The notes: generated by a model from the sequence alone, not told the origin. A DNA stretch of 64,000 nt from Piper betle (GCA_033002965.1 JAURVB010002111.1:1-64000), one strand, 5' to 3'. Counted from the first letter of the stretch, positions 40,301 through 53,519 are shown. Numbers and translations are program-made.

Positions 40301-41480
40301 TCCCGCCTATTCTAGGGTGGGACCTATTGAATCGGCTAGACTCGATCACAAATAATTAAAAAATAAAATTATAAATAAATATTTATACTTATTTTTAGAA
40401 CCTTTTATAACCCAATAACCATTTTTTCATAAAAATAATAATTTTTCCTTCTATTTTTTTCAATTGTCATAGATACTATAGAATGTATTCGCAAAAATTG
40501 AACATATTTCATCCCTACTTTCTTGATTCTATTACCACAATAATCTAGGAATGCCTTCATTGTCATTAGCCACTGAATCAAGTGTATATATAGCGTAATA
40601 TTTTTAAAAAGAAAAATTTTGGCAAGCAAATAAGTTTGTATTTTTCTAGATAAAAAAAATCTCAGTGTAACCTAAATAGACACATTGCCCAACCTAGTCA
40701 TATGCTTCTCGTCTTTTTGTTCTTGTTTTTCTCGCATTTTAATTTTTTGTATTTTTATAATACAATTTGGTCAGATATTTTGATAAGACAAGGTTCAACT
40801 TATATTTATATTCGTATTTATTATCCTTCAATTAATACGAATTGATCTAACGTGTCACAGTTGAATCCCCTTGTTCATGGATAAACTATTATATTAATTA
40901 ATTTATTAGTGTGTGATTAGTAAAGTATTATGTTTGTCTTTGATATTTTTTAGCAACAAAATTTCGGATTGATGTATAAACTTATTGCTATCGACCCACC
41001 CTTGGCAGTAATTTTAAATACCGTTCTGATAAGCATATTAGATTTTTAGCTAGGGTGTATTTGCTTATAATCGGGTTGAACTTGGTTGAATTATGTTATA
41101 AAATTATATATAAAATATTTTATTTAATATTAAAAATATACTTTATTATTAATATTTTATTAAATACCGATCAAAATTCTAAAATTTTCAAATAAAAAAG
41201 AATTTTGTGAAAATTTAATATTAAAAATAATATCAATTAAAATGGTTTAAATATGGTAAATATTGGGTTTAACTAGGTGGTATGATGCCGTATTTAAAAG
41301 GATACCGGGCATAATTCGTCAAAAATTGTATTATTTAAAATTGATATAACTTGTTACAGTTGTATCCCCTTGTTCATGCATAAATTTTTATATTAATTAA
41401 TTAATTTATTAAAGCGTGATTAGCAAAATATTATGCCTGTCTTTGATGACACGTTGCTACCGACCACAGCCTTGGCCCAA
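37400..41480. other. Intergenic spacer
   Basis: It begins with the 3' untranslated region of the kinase gene. From about 37950 to 39400 the DNA is of moderate GC content without a coding frame and may be an eroded retroelement, but no repeat ends, primer site or protease/polymerase motif can be seen. At about 40100-40270 there are CACACGTGTG and two GGGCCCA-type motifs of the kind bound by bZIP/bHLH and TCP factors. The remainder is AT-rich. Confidence 0.4.
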
Positions 41481-41993
41481 CTCCTCATAATTTAGTTTTT
41501 CACATTTAAGACCTTCACGTTTGCTTGTTTCACCGAACAGCTCCTCGTCTGCTTGCGTAATCTTCCATAGAGCTCCCTCCACTGCTTTAATGGCGGATGC
41601 CTTGTCCTTGTCTGCTTCTTCATTTGTTTTCAGGTACGGTGTAACCGAAACTGGCTCAAAACTAGCTCAAACTTCTCTTTTCATACACTCTCTGCTCCTT
41701 GTAAGTTCCAAATTCTGGCCTTTCTTTATCTGCATTTATCTCTTCCCAGCCATTATTGGTTCCGACCCACTTTGTTTTCCGCCGCCATTTTGCTGTTTTT
41801 ACTGTGTTGTACCAACCGGGAGCTTAAGAAGTCCACTTCTTTTTCGGTTGTTTGGATGCTGGGAGCTTCCTGCCCTGCAATTGGGGGTGTTGTGTGGCGG
41901 TTGCTGCTGCTAGTCTTGGTCGTCATGGCGTGGGGGAGCTTTGTTGTTGTCTGTGACTCTGTGCTAGTTCATTGAAGTTTAATTGGGAGCTCG

Positions 41994-44900
41994 ATGATGG
42001 AAACGAGCTGTGGGTCACTCCTCAAAGAGCTTCAGGTGATCACTTCTCTATCTTTGCTGTACTTGCTAGATTTTTTTAATAGATTTTTTTCCTGCTTGAT
42101 AGGACATTGCTTCGTTTCAAAACTCTAGAAAGATGGAAGAACTTTGACATGCCGTTGTGTATTGAATTGTTTTATCCATAGCAGTTCAGATTCGGAAAAA
42201 CATGAGCTATGCATGAGCTCAAGCTTGTTCTGTTGCTGTGTTTAAATAATCGTCTGGAGTACGCTTTTTAATACTTAGGATTTTGGTATCTTAGTTTTTC
42301 GAATGTTTCATCTAGGAATTTTGATGGTGCTTGAATTTTTATAAACGTGACGCTTTATACGTGTTAATAAGATTATATAGACAGTTCATGCATTAAGTGA
42401 AACGAAAAATATATATAGAAGGAGAGAAGGCATGAAACAGGTGATCTTGTTTCTATGTTTTGCGCGGTGCAATATTTTGCATTAATATTTTGATCGACAT
42501 ATTCATAGTTATAATGTGAGCTTAACGATTTGGTATTACCATATCGGTATTGTGGGAGCAGCACATCTGGACTGAAATAGGTGAAAGTGATGAGGAGAAA
42601 GACCGAAGGCTTTTTGAAATTGAGAAAGAGTGCATCGCAGTCTACCGGAGAAAGGTTGATGAAGCCAATAATGCAAAAATCCGTCTTCATCAATCTGTTG
42701 CAGCCAAAGAGGCAGAACTTGCTTCTCTTGTGTCTTCCCTTGGTGAACATATTCTCTATTCACAACAGGTTTGCTTATTTGATGATTTCCTCATATAAAA
42801 TCTAATAAAGTTCTCCTAATTATTGTTCTCATGTGGAAGCTTCTCCAATCTACAATTTCTTCCAACTTCATGTTTGTTGTAGGCAGTTGTTATCTGGGAT
42901 CAAATAAGTCAAGTACTAAAAATTTATGTATGTATGGAATAAAAGATGCAAATGATTTCTTCTTTACAAGGCATACTGCTTTGTCCAAATCCAACTATTG
43001 GTTTCAATGTTGGTATTTAAAGGGTTTAATGGTTCTACTGATCTAGACGTTCATATCTTCTAGGGATCCTGGTTGACACATTTTTTTGCCTTCAAGTGCT
43101 GCCTTAGGCAGATATATTTTTATCTGAATCCCTACAGAGTGCAACTGCAATTCTTACACTCCTTGTTGATTTTTAACTTTTTCAGAGTGATAAGAGGTAC
43201 AAGTCATTGAAGGAGCAACTTGCAGCAATCACCCCTGTGGTGGAAGATCTATGGTTAAAGAAGGAAGAACGTCTCAAGCAGTTAGCCGATGTGAAATCAC
43301 AGATAGACAAGATAAATGCAGAGATTTTGGGTCACTTTTACCTAAATTCTAGTGATGTAGAGGAGCATGATCTATCATCCATAAGGCTTAATGGATACCG
43401 CACAAATCTTCAAACTTTGCAAAAGAAAAGGTATGCTTAAGCCAGTTTCTTTATAGCTCTTGTGTTCTAAAAAGCTGTTGTTTTCACTTTTCAGTAATGT
43501 ACAGTTCAAAGGATTAAACATATATGTATTGACAATCCTGTTTGTAACTTGTCATTATAAACAAGTGCTGTTTCCTTTAAAAAAAGAAGCAAGTTCTATG
43601 GACAATTAAAGGCAAATAAAATGAAGTGCATTGCTAATTCTTGTATAGTGTTAACTTCTTTTTTCTGTGTTTACCTACAAATATTGTGAAATTCCTTTTT
43701 ATGTGTATCATTTAATGGAGTTTGTTGTGCTATCAGTCTGACCGCCTTCGGAAAGTTTTTGACCATGTTGACGAGGTTCATCATCTGTGCGGTATACTTG
43801 GGCTGGATTTTGGGAATACTGTGTCTGAAATACATCCAAGTCTACATGGCACTGGCCTTGGGAAGTCCACAGACATAAGTAATGAAACCTTGGATGGCCT
43901 GGCTCAAGCAATTCTAAAGTTGAAAATTGAGAGAAAAAATCGATTCCTGAAAGTGAGTAGTTTATATGTGTCTGACATCTGTATTCACATGCCGTGCATT
44001 TTTTGGCACTGAAATAAATACTACTTTCAATTCTAGTTAAAAGAAATCGGGGCATCACTGAATGAGCTGTGGACCTTGCTGGGTTCCACAGAAGCAGAAA
44101 GGAGGAGCTATGCTAGAGTGTCCAATTTACTTGGATCATCAGAAGAAGAAATTACAGATGCTGGTGTTCTTTCAGCTGAGCTCATGCAGAAGGTCTATAA
44201 GTTTTATTGCAATTGTTACTTTTCTTATAAATTACTTTTTAGAATTTAATTGCTTATGGGAATCTTCTTGAATTGTGACAGGCATCTGATGAGGTGGAGA
44301 GGTTGACAAATCTGAAAGCCAGTAGAATGAAAGAGTTGGTTTTGAAAAGAAGGTTACATTTGGAGGAGATTTGTAGAAGGGCCCATATTGAACCAGATAT
44401 GAGCACTGCTTCGGAAAAGACAAATGCACTTCTAGATTCTGGTATGAGTGATGTATTCTGAGAGTCTGATTCACCTGAAGCCCTGTGCTTTTGAGATTCA
44501 GCTAGCTTATTTATCTTTTCTTTTTAGGGATTGTGGATCCGTCTGAACTATTAGCCAATATTGAAGAACAGATAGTTAAAGCAAAGGAAATATCTTTCAG
44601 CCGAAAAGAGATTCTGGACAGAATAGACAAATGGCTTGCTGCTTGTGAGGAAGAAAGTTGGCTTGAAGAGTATAACCAAGTAAGTTTGTTTAATGCCAAT
44701 CATTGTCAACAAAATAGTTATTTAGCTCAAGCTGTTAGGCAAAAGACTGTTAAGAAATACTTATATGTCATGTAGTTTCCTTTGCTCAGTATGGAACCTT
44801 GATTGATTTTGAGGCCACAGTAATGGAACCAAAGATCTGATCAGAAACCATATTGCCTCATTACTATTAGTCTCCGTATGCATATTAGTTGCCCATACAG

Positions 44901-46098
44901 CATTTGATGCTTCTCACTGTATATTTTTTTAGCTTCTCGGTTTCCATGGAATATGCTATCTGTTACTTGAGTAATATTCGACTGTCTTCGTGCCATGTAT
45001 CTAATTTAAGTCAGTTCAAACATATTAGTAGTCATCTGCCTAGTGTAGGCTTCCCTTAGACGATACAAAATATTTCCAACGCTCAAATAAAGTCCTAACT
45101 ACACAAAAGCCACAGAATTTAATAGAAGAGATCCTATTCTAGTGTTTTGTTTATTAATATCTTTTCTGCAGGATCAAAATCGCTACAATGCAGGGCGTGG
45201 TGCTCATAAAAATCTCAAACGTGCCGAACGAGCAAGAATAGTTGTAACTAAAATTCCTGGTATTTCACTCTACCAAGATGAATATGTTAATTATATTTTT
45301 ATCCATCTACAAGTCCTAGCATAGAGGCTAACTAGAAATATTCCGTTCAGGTATGGTTGATGCACTAATGAACAGAACATTTGTCTGGGAAGATGAGAGA
45401 GGTATACCATTCCTATTTGATGGGGTGAGTTGCAATGTTCACAGTACTTGCTATTTTTATGTTTACATAGTTTTGTTTAGTTTTATTTACATCACTCTAT
45501 TTTTTATCACTTTAAGGCACGCTTGGTGTCTATTTTAGAGGAGTACAAGCTTAGCAGACGGCTAAAAGAAGAAGAAATTCAACAGCTGCGGGTATTCATA
45601 ATCTTCAATAACTTTCATATCAACTGTCTATTTCTCTGTTAATACTAAATTATGATGGATTCTATCTATATTTCTGAACTAAATAAATTTTCTCCTATTA
45701 AAACTGTCAATTGAAGTGTTCCAGTAAAAAATAATTGAGTATTCTGCGTCTGCATTCTGCAGTATAAGAAGAAGTTGCAGGATCTTCTTATTACTGAGAA
45801 AGAAGGTATATATGGCTCCAAACCAAGTCCAAGGAGAAGTAATAGTTTCAAGAGGCCTAATGGAATTCATCCTAATGTGAACGGGTCCATGACTCCAGCA
45901 CCTAGGAGACTTTCGGTTGGCAGTGCCACACCAGAGCTCCTCACACCAAGATCCTACTCGGGGCGCCACAATGGATATTTCAGGGAAGTGAGAAGGTTGT
46001 CAACAGGACCACTGAATTTTGTGGCAATCCCCAAAGAGGATGTCATCTCTTTTACTTCTATAAGTGGTTCTGAGCCTGAATCACCACCACAGGAATGA
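41994..46098 (+). CDS. MAP65: MAP65 microtubule-associated protein, frame broken at the exon 3 end
   Basis: MAP65/Ase1/PRC1 proteins bundle antiparallel microtubules in cortical arrays, spindle midzone and phragmoplast. Exons: 41994-42035, 42562-42768, 43186-43430, 43737-43952, 44037-44192, 44282-44441, 44528-44679, 45172-45259, 45351-45424, 45517-45591 and 45763-46098. The N-terminal part ([20 protein letters not shown]) and middle are coiled-coil. The conserved microtubule-binding region is [19 protein letters not shown] followed by [13 protein letters not shown]. The Ser/Pro/Arg-rich tail ends near [10 protein letters not shown] with [10 protein letters not shown]. Exon lengths sum to 1751 nt, one short of 584 codons: exon 3 ends CAAAAGAAAAG where the family needs one more base before SDRL. 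An alternative acceptor (AG at 43719-43720) adds 16 nt and would restore a 588-residue frame. The tail resembles the MAP65-6/-7 group, but the subclass is not certain. A GC-rich leader, possibly with an intron, lies at about 41500-41990. Confidence 0.9.
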
Positions 46099-46980
46099 CA
46101 GCAAGGTAAATTGTAAACATCTCTCACTTTCTCTACTTTCTTTCTCCCCCTTGCATTTCATGACTCACAATGTGCATGCTTGTCATTGCTTACTCGAGAG
46201 AGATCTTGCTCAAACGTTTGACGTAAGTTTTAGTCTTTTTGCAGGTAAACATGTCTAACACACAGAAATGTGTTCTTGACTGGAATCTGGTTATCTTTAG
46301 CTTTAGTAGACTAATTCCTTTTAGCATTGGTAAGATCTTTGCCACTGAAATCATCTGTAGGAACTTGTGAGTTGTAGATATGACTAAGGATGGTGGTATC
46401 GAATGGAGCTTCTCGAAAACAAATCAAGAAGGCTCTCTTTGAATTTGGTTTGTTCATTTGGTTTTCTGAGTTTACTTGTTTGTGGTATCCTGTTTGTACA
46501 TATATTGAATTGCTTTCATATCTCTAGTACTATCCCAACTCATCCCGTATTTGCTTCAATAAACTTGGGTGGATTTTATTTTTCAAAACTTCATCTTCTT
46601 TCAATGTATTGCAACCCATAGCGTTGTTCTCAGTTCTTAGTTCTTATTAAAGAGAGTAGAATGTTTGCATCTAACACCGGATAGGATACCTTAGAGACTA
46701 GTAGACAGTTCATATTTTGCGATACCATGACAGCCTTCAACATTGCAATGGAATGCAATTTTGCTGGCCTCTTCACTTCCAATCATTTTGTATTAGCCTT
46801 CAACACAATGTTTTGCAGAAGTGCTGGCTGTGCCACACAAAAGGCTTGAATATAAAATTATGATTTGTCTTCCTTCAATTGCATGAAAACAACCTCACGA
46901 ACAAATTTTCTACTTCCATGATATATACGGTAGCAGCATTTCTAATGCAACTCAGAAGAACCTTGGAGGTAGCATTTTGG

Positions 46981-47170
46981 TCACGGTGTCTTCTCTTTGC
47001 TGAGCACAGACAAAGGCTCATCCTCCTCCAAAAGTAGAGTTCGATGTCTTTTACGTACTGCCGGTGGTGCTTCCAGGGCTACTGTTCTCCTCTCCTCCAT
47101 TGTTGCAGCAGTCTCAACTCTTTTCTTCCGAGGCATTTCCACACTTTCTTCATCTACCATCATTGCAGCC
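46981..47170 (-). other. Possible 3' exon of an unidentified gene
   Basis: The minus strand has a highly charged frame with MPRKKRVETAATMEERRTVA and RKRHRTLLLEEDEPLSVLSK, ending at a TGA. Codon use and the GAG/AAG-rich content look coding in contrast to the AT-rich flanks. I do not recognise the protein and find no convincing upstream exon, though a frame at 47300-47488 on the same strand is a weak candidate. It may be a gene fragment. Confidence 0.25.
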
Positions 47171-48290
47171 CAAATTAAAATTTCAGAATACATGAATCAG
47201 AAAGAAAGCAAATCAAATGCTAAAACTGTAAACAAGTTTTCGGAAAAACATCAAATCTCAAACGTGTAACTGTGAACAAATAAACCAAACTTGGAACAGT
47301 TAAATGTTCATAGCAATCACATATACGTATACTTCTGTACAAAGACATTTACGTACACTCAAGATAGAAGAGTTGGGTATGGGGCATGCAAGTGGTCGGT
47401 CTTCATCTAGAGGCTCAACCAACCATGACGGCGATGTTGGAGGGAGGAATTGGCCGTCCAAGCAATGAGAAAGGGCGGCCATGGCCACCCCCCGAGAGGA
47501 AAGGAGTGGCCTTGGCTGCCCATGAAAGTGAAGAGAGAAGGAAGGAAGGAGAAAAATAAATTAGAGTGATTTATTAATCAAAATCAATGCATGGATCAAG
47601 GTATGCTTTCATATTATTTATTTATATTTTTCAAAAAATTTCTAGGCTACTTTCTTGTACAATTTTAATAGAAATTGAATTAGAGAAGAATTCTTAAAGT
47701 TACAGAATTCCAACATAACCTATCAACTGCTACATTGACTTATAGTTAATTTGTTTCCTAAGTTCAAAATTACAAGTTCCAATCTCTTTAAATATATATC
47801 TTTTTGCCAAGGTACACTGTTACAACATGTAAAATGTCAACCATTGAGAAAGGATGATGGTTGATATCAAGAATGACGTCCGGTCATCTAAAATTTCTCA
47901 TTTGTAATTATATAAATCATAGTTTAGGGCCTTTAGGATCCATGTCACCGACACTTCATTGGTACGGGTATGCGTATTAGGTCAACACTATTAAAACTTG
48001 TAATTTTTTTTATAATGAGTGGTAAAATGGGTATTGACTAAATCAAGCTATATTTCATATAAATAAATGGCTTAATTAAATGGGTGGGCTAGATTATGTC
48101 TTAGTGGTAGATAGCCGGGTTTGATTATAAACTTTATTAAACTAAACTCTAAATGGTTGAGGTTCAATATGCAACCTTAGTTATGTGGTGCATTGGACTA
48201 CCAAAAGTTAACTTAATAGGTTATTTCTTTTAATACATGAACCCTCTAATATCTAACTCAATTAATAATATTAGGCATGATATTGCACCC

Positions 48291-48294
<4 letters not shown>

Positions 48295-48333
<39 letters not shown>

Positions 48334-48336
48334 ATG
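48295..48336. repeat. Compound (TA)n(TG)n microsatellite
   Basis: About 13 TA units are followed by about six TG units and then TATG repeats. Confidence 0.9.
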
Positions 48337-49032
48337 TGTATATGTATGTATAATAATTTTATAAATAAATTCTAAATAAACTAAGTTAACTATAATGATA
48401 TGATGTCTTAGAGATAGATACCAATTTAAAAATATATTCTAATAAATAAAAAATAAATTATTATATTTTGATCGATTAAATCTTTAAATTTTCATCGGAA
48501 CATGATGTTTAATTCTGAGTAAATGTTAATGGTACTTATCTCAATTATTTGCTAAACAATTTTTCTATTTCCCTCCTCAAAATTTTTTTACGTGGAAATG
48601 GTGGAGTGCTGCAAACATGATTGATAATATAATCATGAGCTAAAAAATTTTCTAAGTCTTCCGGTTTTATATGCACGTATTTCATCACTCTGCCCCTACC
48701 CATACATACGGAAAAGCAAGAATTTTTTACTAAAAAAGAGGAAAAAGTTTACTGTATTATCCGAGAGCGGGAAAATTGTGCCATGGAGCTTTGAGTCCTC
48801 GATTACAGCCTTCTTGTATTTGAGCTTGATTTTTAGGTAGATGAATGTTGTGCATTTGCCGGATTTTCATGAGATAGAAAGGAGTTGTCGTCTTTTAGTT
48901 CGCCCGCTTGGTGCTCCCTTACACATTGGTTTTCATCCTTACCCTAACTGATGTTTCTAGTCTTCACCCTAAATTTGGTAAAGTTAAGGTTACTTACTAT
49001 TCTTCTTTACTAGCTTAGGGAATTATAGATTC

Positions 49033-51146
49033 TTCCCGGTGATAGTCTACTGGTAATAGCGCAAGAAAATGGGGAAATATAAATTATTTAAAATAACGTC
49101 AAGATTAAATAAAGTATATATTTTTAAATAATGAGGGGCCACAGTCGCGATGGCTTGGCTGACTTTAGTGGCCAACCGGTGAGTCGAGTTCATAGGAAAA
49201 TCTTTGGAGAATGGCAAGACCTTGGAGGCACATAAATTTTTATTTACATTTTAAATTTATAATTTTTTAAAAAATATTTTTTAATCACTCATTTGTTCGT
49301 GAAATTTGCGCTCAACAAACTTAGGATGTGGTCCATGTGAATAGAAGGATTCACTCCGTAATGCTCTTACTTAATTACTTGAGAAAAACGAGGAATAGAT
49401 AATGTTGTAGCCGTGCAAACGGTCGGTTCAATTAAAAGCCGAACAAGACCGAAAACCAAATTAACCGAATTAACCAAATTGGATACCCAAACAATAAACG
49501 AGCAATAATTGGTAACCGAACTGGACAAACCTATCTAATTCAATTCAGTTTGGTTATAATCGAATTCCACCCGAACTAACCAATTAACTTCTTATACTTA
49601 TTAATTATTTTGCTTTTATTTTAAAAAAATTGTGTGATCTTCTGAATTTTGTAAAAATTCAAGCGCACTTATTTGTATCTCTTTTTTTGTGGCCCAACGC
49701 AATTGTTTTCTTGTCTGCGCGATTAACAATTAAAAAAATTGAACACAAAAGCTAAAACACAATCACGTACTCCCTTGCAAATGTGATTAATAATAAAATT
49801 TGGTTTGATTTAGTTTTGACCAAACTCCAACTAAATTAACCGAAATAATAATGCACTCTATTATTGAGTGTTCACTCTCTAGTATTTATTCTAGTTATTC
49901 TTAATTTATGAAATAAAGATATATTAGCATATCTTTATGGACTAAATTTAAACTTATCGCAAAAATTACGTTAATAAGGTTTTAGTTTGGGGCATTATAT
50001 AATAAATGCACAATAGATAACGAATCAAGCCTCTGTCTCTTTTACATACATAGCAGAAACATCTTTAATGAATTAAACTAAAATGACGTTCTTATAAGCT
50101 TTTGTTATATATCATGACCATTAAAAGGTGCATATAGACACGATTTAAAATAAAGAAAGTAAAAGAAATTTGAGAAAGTAAAATTAATAGAATCCTCTTT
50201 ATCTATTAGTTTATTTGGTTTGATCTGATCTGATCAAAAACCAATTGAACAAAACGAAATAAGTTCAGTTAGATTTTGGTTTCAACCGAACCGAGCTAGC
50301 GCCAACCAAACTTCCAAAATGGGTTTCGTTTGGTTGGTTTGGACGGTTAACTAAACCGTGCTCAACCCTAGATATTGCATTATAAACAACCTATATTAAA
50401 ATAAACTTTGATTTTATAGATAATCTCTAAATTGAATCAATAATAGGCTCTTCTTACATTAGAGGTAGACTTTGATTTTGTAAATGTATTGTAAGTTAAA
50501 TCAAGAGATGATAGACAATCTTAGAGATAAAATCTAATTATTAAATAAAGATATAAACTATAAAAATTTAATATATTATTTTTTGTTTTGTTGTATTTCA
50601 ATAGGTTGAATGGAATACTTTCTAAGTGAGACTCCTAGCACTCTCTTTTATTAATAAGAGGCAAAAAATTGAATCAAATTGTTGTTCTTTTATTGTTTGG
50701 ATATCCAATTTGGTTAATTTGGTTTTTGGTCTTTGTTCGGCTTTTAATTGAACCGACAGTTTGCACAGCTACAATATTATCTATTCCTAGTTTTTCTTAA
50801 GTAATTAAGTAAGACGTAGGAATCCTTCTATTCACATGGACCACATCCTAAAGTTTGTTGAGCGCAAATTTCACGAACAAATGAGTGATTAAAAAATACT
50901 TTAAAAAAATTGTAAATTTTAAATGTAAATAAATATTTATGTGCTTCCGGGATCTTGCTTCCCTGCAAAGATTTTCCTATAAACTCGACTCGCCCGATGG
51001 TCACTAAAGTTGGGGCTGCCAAGCCATCTCGACTGCGGCCCCTCATTGTTTTTTTTTAAAATACTTAATTTAATCTTGAAGGTATTTTAAATAATTTAGA
51101 TTCCCCCCATTCTCTTGCGCTATTACCAATAGACTATCACTGGGAA
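49033..51146. mobile_element. Large foldback element with long inverted repeats
   Basis: The left arm (about 49033-49500) and right arm (about 50680-51146) are inverted copies. The outer ends read 'GTGATAGTCTACTGGTAATAG' on the left and, on the complement of the right end, 'GTGATAGTCTATTGGTAATA'. Identical stretches include 'TTTGCGCTCAACAAACTT', 'GATGTGGTCCATGTGAATAG' and 'GGTTCAATTAAAAGCCGAAC'. By eye the arms are about 85-90% identical with small indels. The inner 1.2 kb is AT-rich, has no coding frame, and contains imperfect ACCGAA/TTAACC motifs. It resembles non-autonomous foldback or long-TIR (Mutator-like) elements. I could not fix a target duplication. Confidence 0.85.
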
Positions 51147-51353
51147 AATTCGGTACTAATAAAATTAATTTTTATTGTCATAAATTAGAACAAGATGACC
51201 ATGGTGCCTTCTATTGGTGGACAAAAACCCACTTGTTGTGATCTTAAATTATCTTCTTGTTGTATATTCAACAAGATTAAGCAATAAAATACAAAAGATA
51301 GAAGACACACCAATTTACGCTTATATTGAAGCACACAATAATATACTCAGCTA

Positions 51354-53110
51354 TGTGTACTCTGATAACTCGTTCCTTATCATTTTTCTTACATTATTAT
51401 TATATAATCGGGTACATTTAACTCACAGTTACTAATGCATGGTTGGTTTCGGCTTAATACATAAGTTATGAAATTGACTCGACTCGAATTGACGGTTGAA
51501 CCAATTGGTTAAATAATGTAAAATTCTGACTCGAGTAATGAGTTTAATAATGTAAAATTCACTACTAACACATGGTTGGCCTCAACTCAGCACGCAACTC
51601 ATAAAACTAACTTGACTCAAATTGACAGTTGAACAGATTAGTTTAATAATGTAAAACTCTGACTCGAGTCGTGAGTTTTACACATATTTTATATATTATC
51701 ATGTAAAACCATCATTATAATATATAATAATACATGCTTAATAATTTACTTAATTAGTTCCTTACCATTTATTTTAATACAAATCAAATCATGCAATTCA
51801 TCTTTATTCACACTAAAATAATTATCATATTAGTCAATAAAATCTTAGCATACTGTGCTAATAATTATAACTTTTAAGTAATTAAGTCAGTGTTAATTAT
51901 ACCTCGCGTCGTTGGCAATTGGCGATGACTAGGTTTGTCGCGTGGTTTGAGACTCGAATTCGGCACTCTACTGCTTTTCAAGTTCAATCGGATTTGGTTG
52001 GACGAACTCGGCAAAAATTTGGCGATTTCTAATGAATTTCAGCGAATCCAATTTTTGGCGACTTTTCTAGTGAGGCAATCAGGCCTATGGGTTGGGACTG
52101 GCTTGGCGAGCTCAACTCGATTGTGGTGGTGGTGAGGGCAGCAACGATGGTGATGATCAGTGGCTGAGGCGGCGAGTTGGCCGAGGTTGGTCGGCTCATT
52201 CTATCGGCCCTTGGCTGGCTTCGGCGGCTATGCTAGGTGTGGGGGAAAGGTTGGTTAGGTCAAGGAGGAGGGCGTCAGCGACACAGTGGTGCTGTAATGG
52301 TGCGGTTGGTGGTGAATCGGCGCTGGGATGCCCGACACTTGGGTGTGGTGTCAAGGAGTCATGGAGGCCAGGCGGCGGCCGGGAAGATTGGGGACGACAT
52401 GATGACAACTTGGCAGTGGTTAGTGGCATCGATTAGCAGTGGTGCGACGGCCAGAGGTGGCGTTGATAGTGAGAATAGGGGTCGGTGTCGATGGTGAGAA
52501 TCAGGATCGGCGTTGACGGTGAGAATTGAGATTGTCGTTGATGATGAGAATCGAGGTCAGTGTCGGTCGGTGTAGGGGTTTAGGGAAGGAAAGGTCGTGA
52601 GGGAGGGTTTGGTGGCAATTTCGTGAAGAAAAGTTATATTGGCTCCGACTTGAGTAAAAAATAATATCTAACTTGTAATTAATTATAAAAAAATCAAAAA
52701 ATAGGGGAAAATCCCATAAAATATAATAAAAACCATAATATCAAAATGACATATTTTATAACTAATAACCCATCCATTCTGCTTTATAAAAAGTCCTAAT
52801 ACATTATTCGACCTAAAAATAATTCTACGATCAAATATATAAATAAATAACTACATACTCTCATATACTCTGATAACTCGTTTTTCATCATTTTTCTTAC
52901 ATTGTTATCATATAATCGATACACTTGACCTTCATCACTACAAAAGTAGAGTTGGCCTCGACTCAGCATGAAACTCATAAAACTAACTCGACTCGAATTG
53001 ATAGTTGAATATATTAGTTTAATAACATAAAACTCTAACTCGAGTCATAAGTTTTATACATATATTATATATTATCATGTAAAACCATCGTTATAATATA
53101 TAATTATATT
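51354..53110. repeat. Direct repeats flanking a GC-rich core
   Basis: Two related AT-rich blocks (about 51357-51735 and 52862-53105) share 'TACTCTGATAACTCGTT', 'AACTCATAAAACTAAC', 'AAACTCT.ACTCGAGTC' and 'ATATTATCATGTAAAACCAT'. The first block holds two successive copies of its 'GACTCGAATTGACGGTTGAA' module. Between them, 51900-52640 is GC-rich and G-biased with a minisatellite (52460-52566). There are frames in the core but no recognisable protein. It could be a non-autonomous element with LTR-like ends or a nested insertion. Confidence 0.55.
52460..52566. repeat. Minisatellite, about 3.5 x 30 bp
   Basis: A degenerate unit of the form 'GGCGTTGAcGGTGAGAATcag' plus 'gATCGGTGT' is repeated through the interval with base substitutions. 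Confidence 0.75.
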
Positions 53111-53441
53111 TTATTATTTTATCACATTTTATTTAGATGACTACTTTAAATATATATATATACCAAATAGTTGATTCAAGTCCAGCCAAATAGTTGATTC
53201 AAGTCAAACTTAACCCAACAAATAAAACTGAACATCGATCGAGCTGTTGACACGATCAAGTCTTCATTTCTTGACTCACCCGTCCGATCAAGTAATTTGC
53301 ACAAGCCAACGGTCCAGATTTAATATCCTTAATCATCCAGCTACAAACTAGAGTTTAGCCTCTTCGATCCTCATCATAAAACCTAAACCGCCCCTTAATC
53401 CCTGTTTAGAGCCTCCTTTTTAGCGCAAACAACCTCCCGAC

Positions 53442-53449
53442 TATAAAAG
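53442..53449 (+). promoter_or_regulatory. TATA box of the calmodulin gene
   Basis: TATAAAAG lies 71 bp before the calmodulin start codon, leaving a 5' leader of roughly 40-50 bases. The surrounding 53380-53520 is GC-richer than the upstream DNA. Confidence 0.75.
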
Positions 53450-53519
53450 CCCCACCCTCCAAATCGGAGATCTGAGACCGTCGCCGGCGCCGGAGAAGTT
53501 CGATCGGAGAAGACGAGAA

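Larger units (their letters stand above)
46099..49032. other. Intergenic region after MAP65
   Basis: The first part is MAP65 3' untranslated sequence, which may itself be spliced (GGTAAATTG at about 46105 and GCAG before 46245). A possible minus-strand exon lies at 46981-47170. An AT/GT microsatellite is at 48295-48336. No other gene is visible. Confidence 0.5.

Noticed and set aside
48080..48180. tRNA- or SINE-like boxes (TTAGTGGTAGATAG and GGTTTGATTATAA)
   Set aside because: They resemble RNA polymerase III A and B boxes loosely. The B box is degenerate, no cloverleaf can be drawn, and there are no flanking repeats.
52092..52497. Gly/Arg/Trp-rich frames of 86-114 codons
   Set aside because: They come from a G-rich core with a minisatellite between direct repeats. 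Several frames are open at once, as expected from composition.
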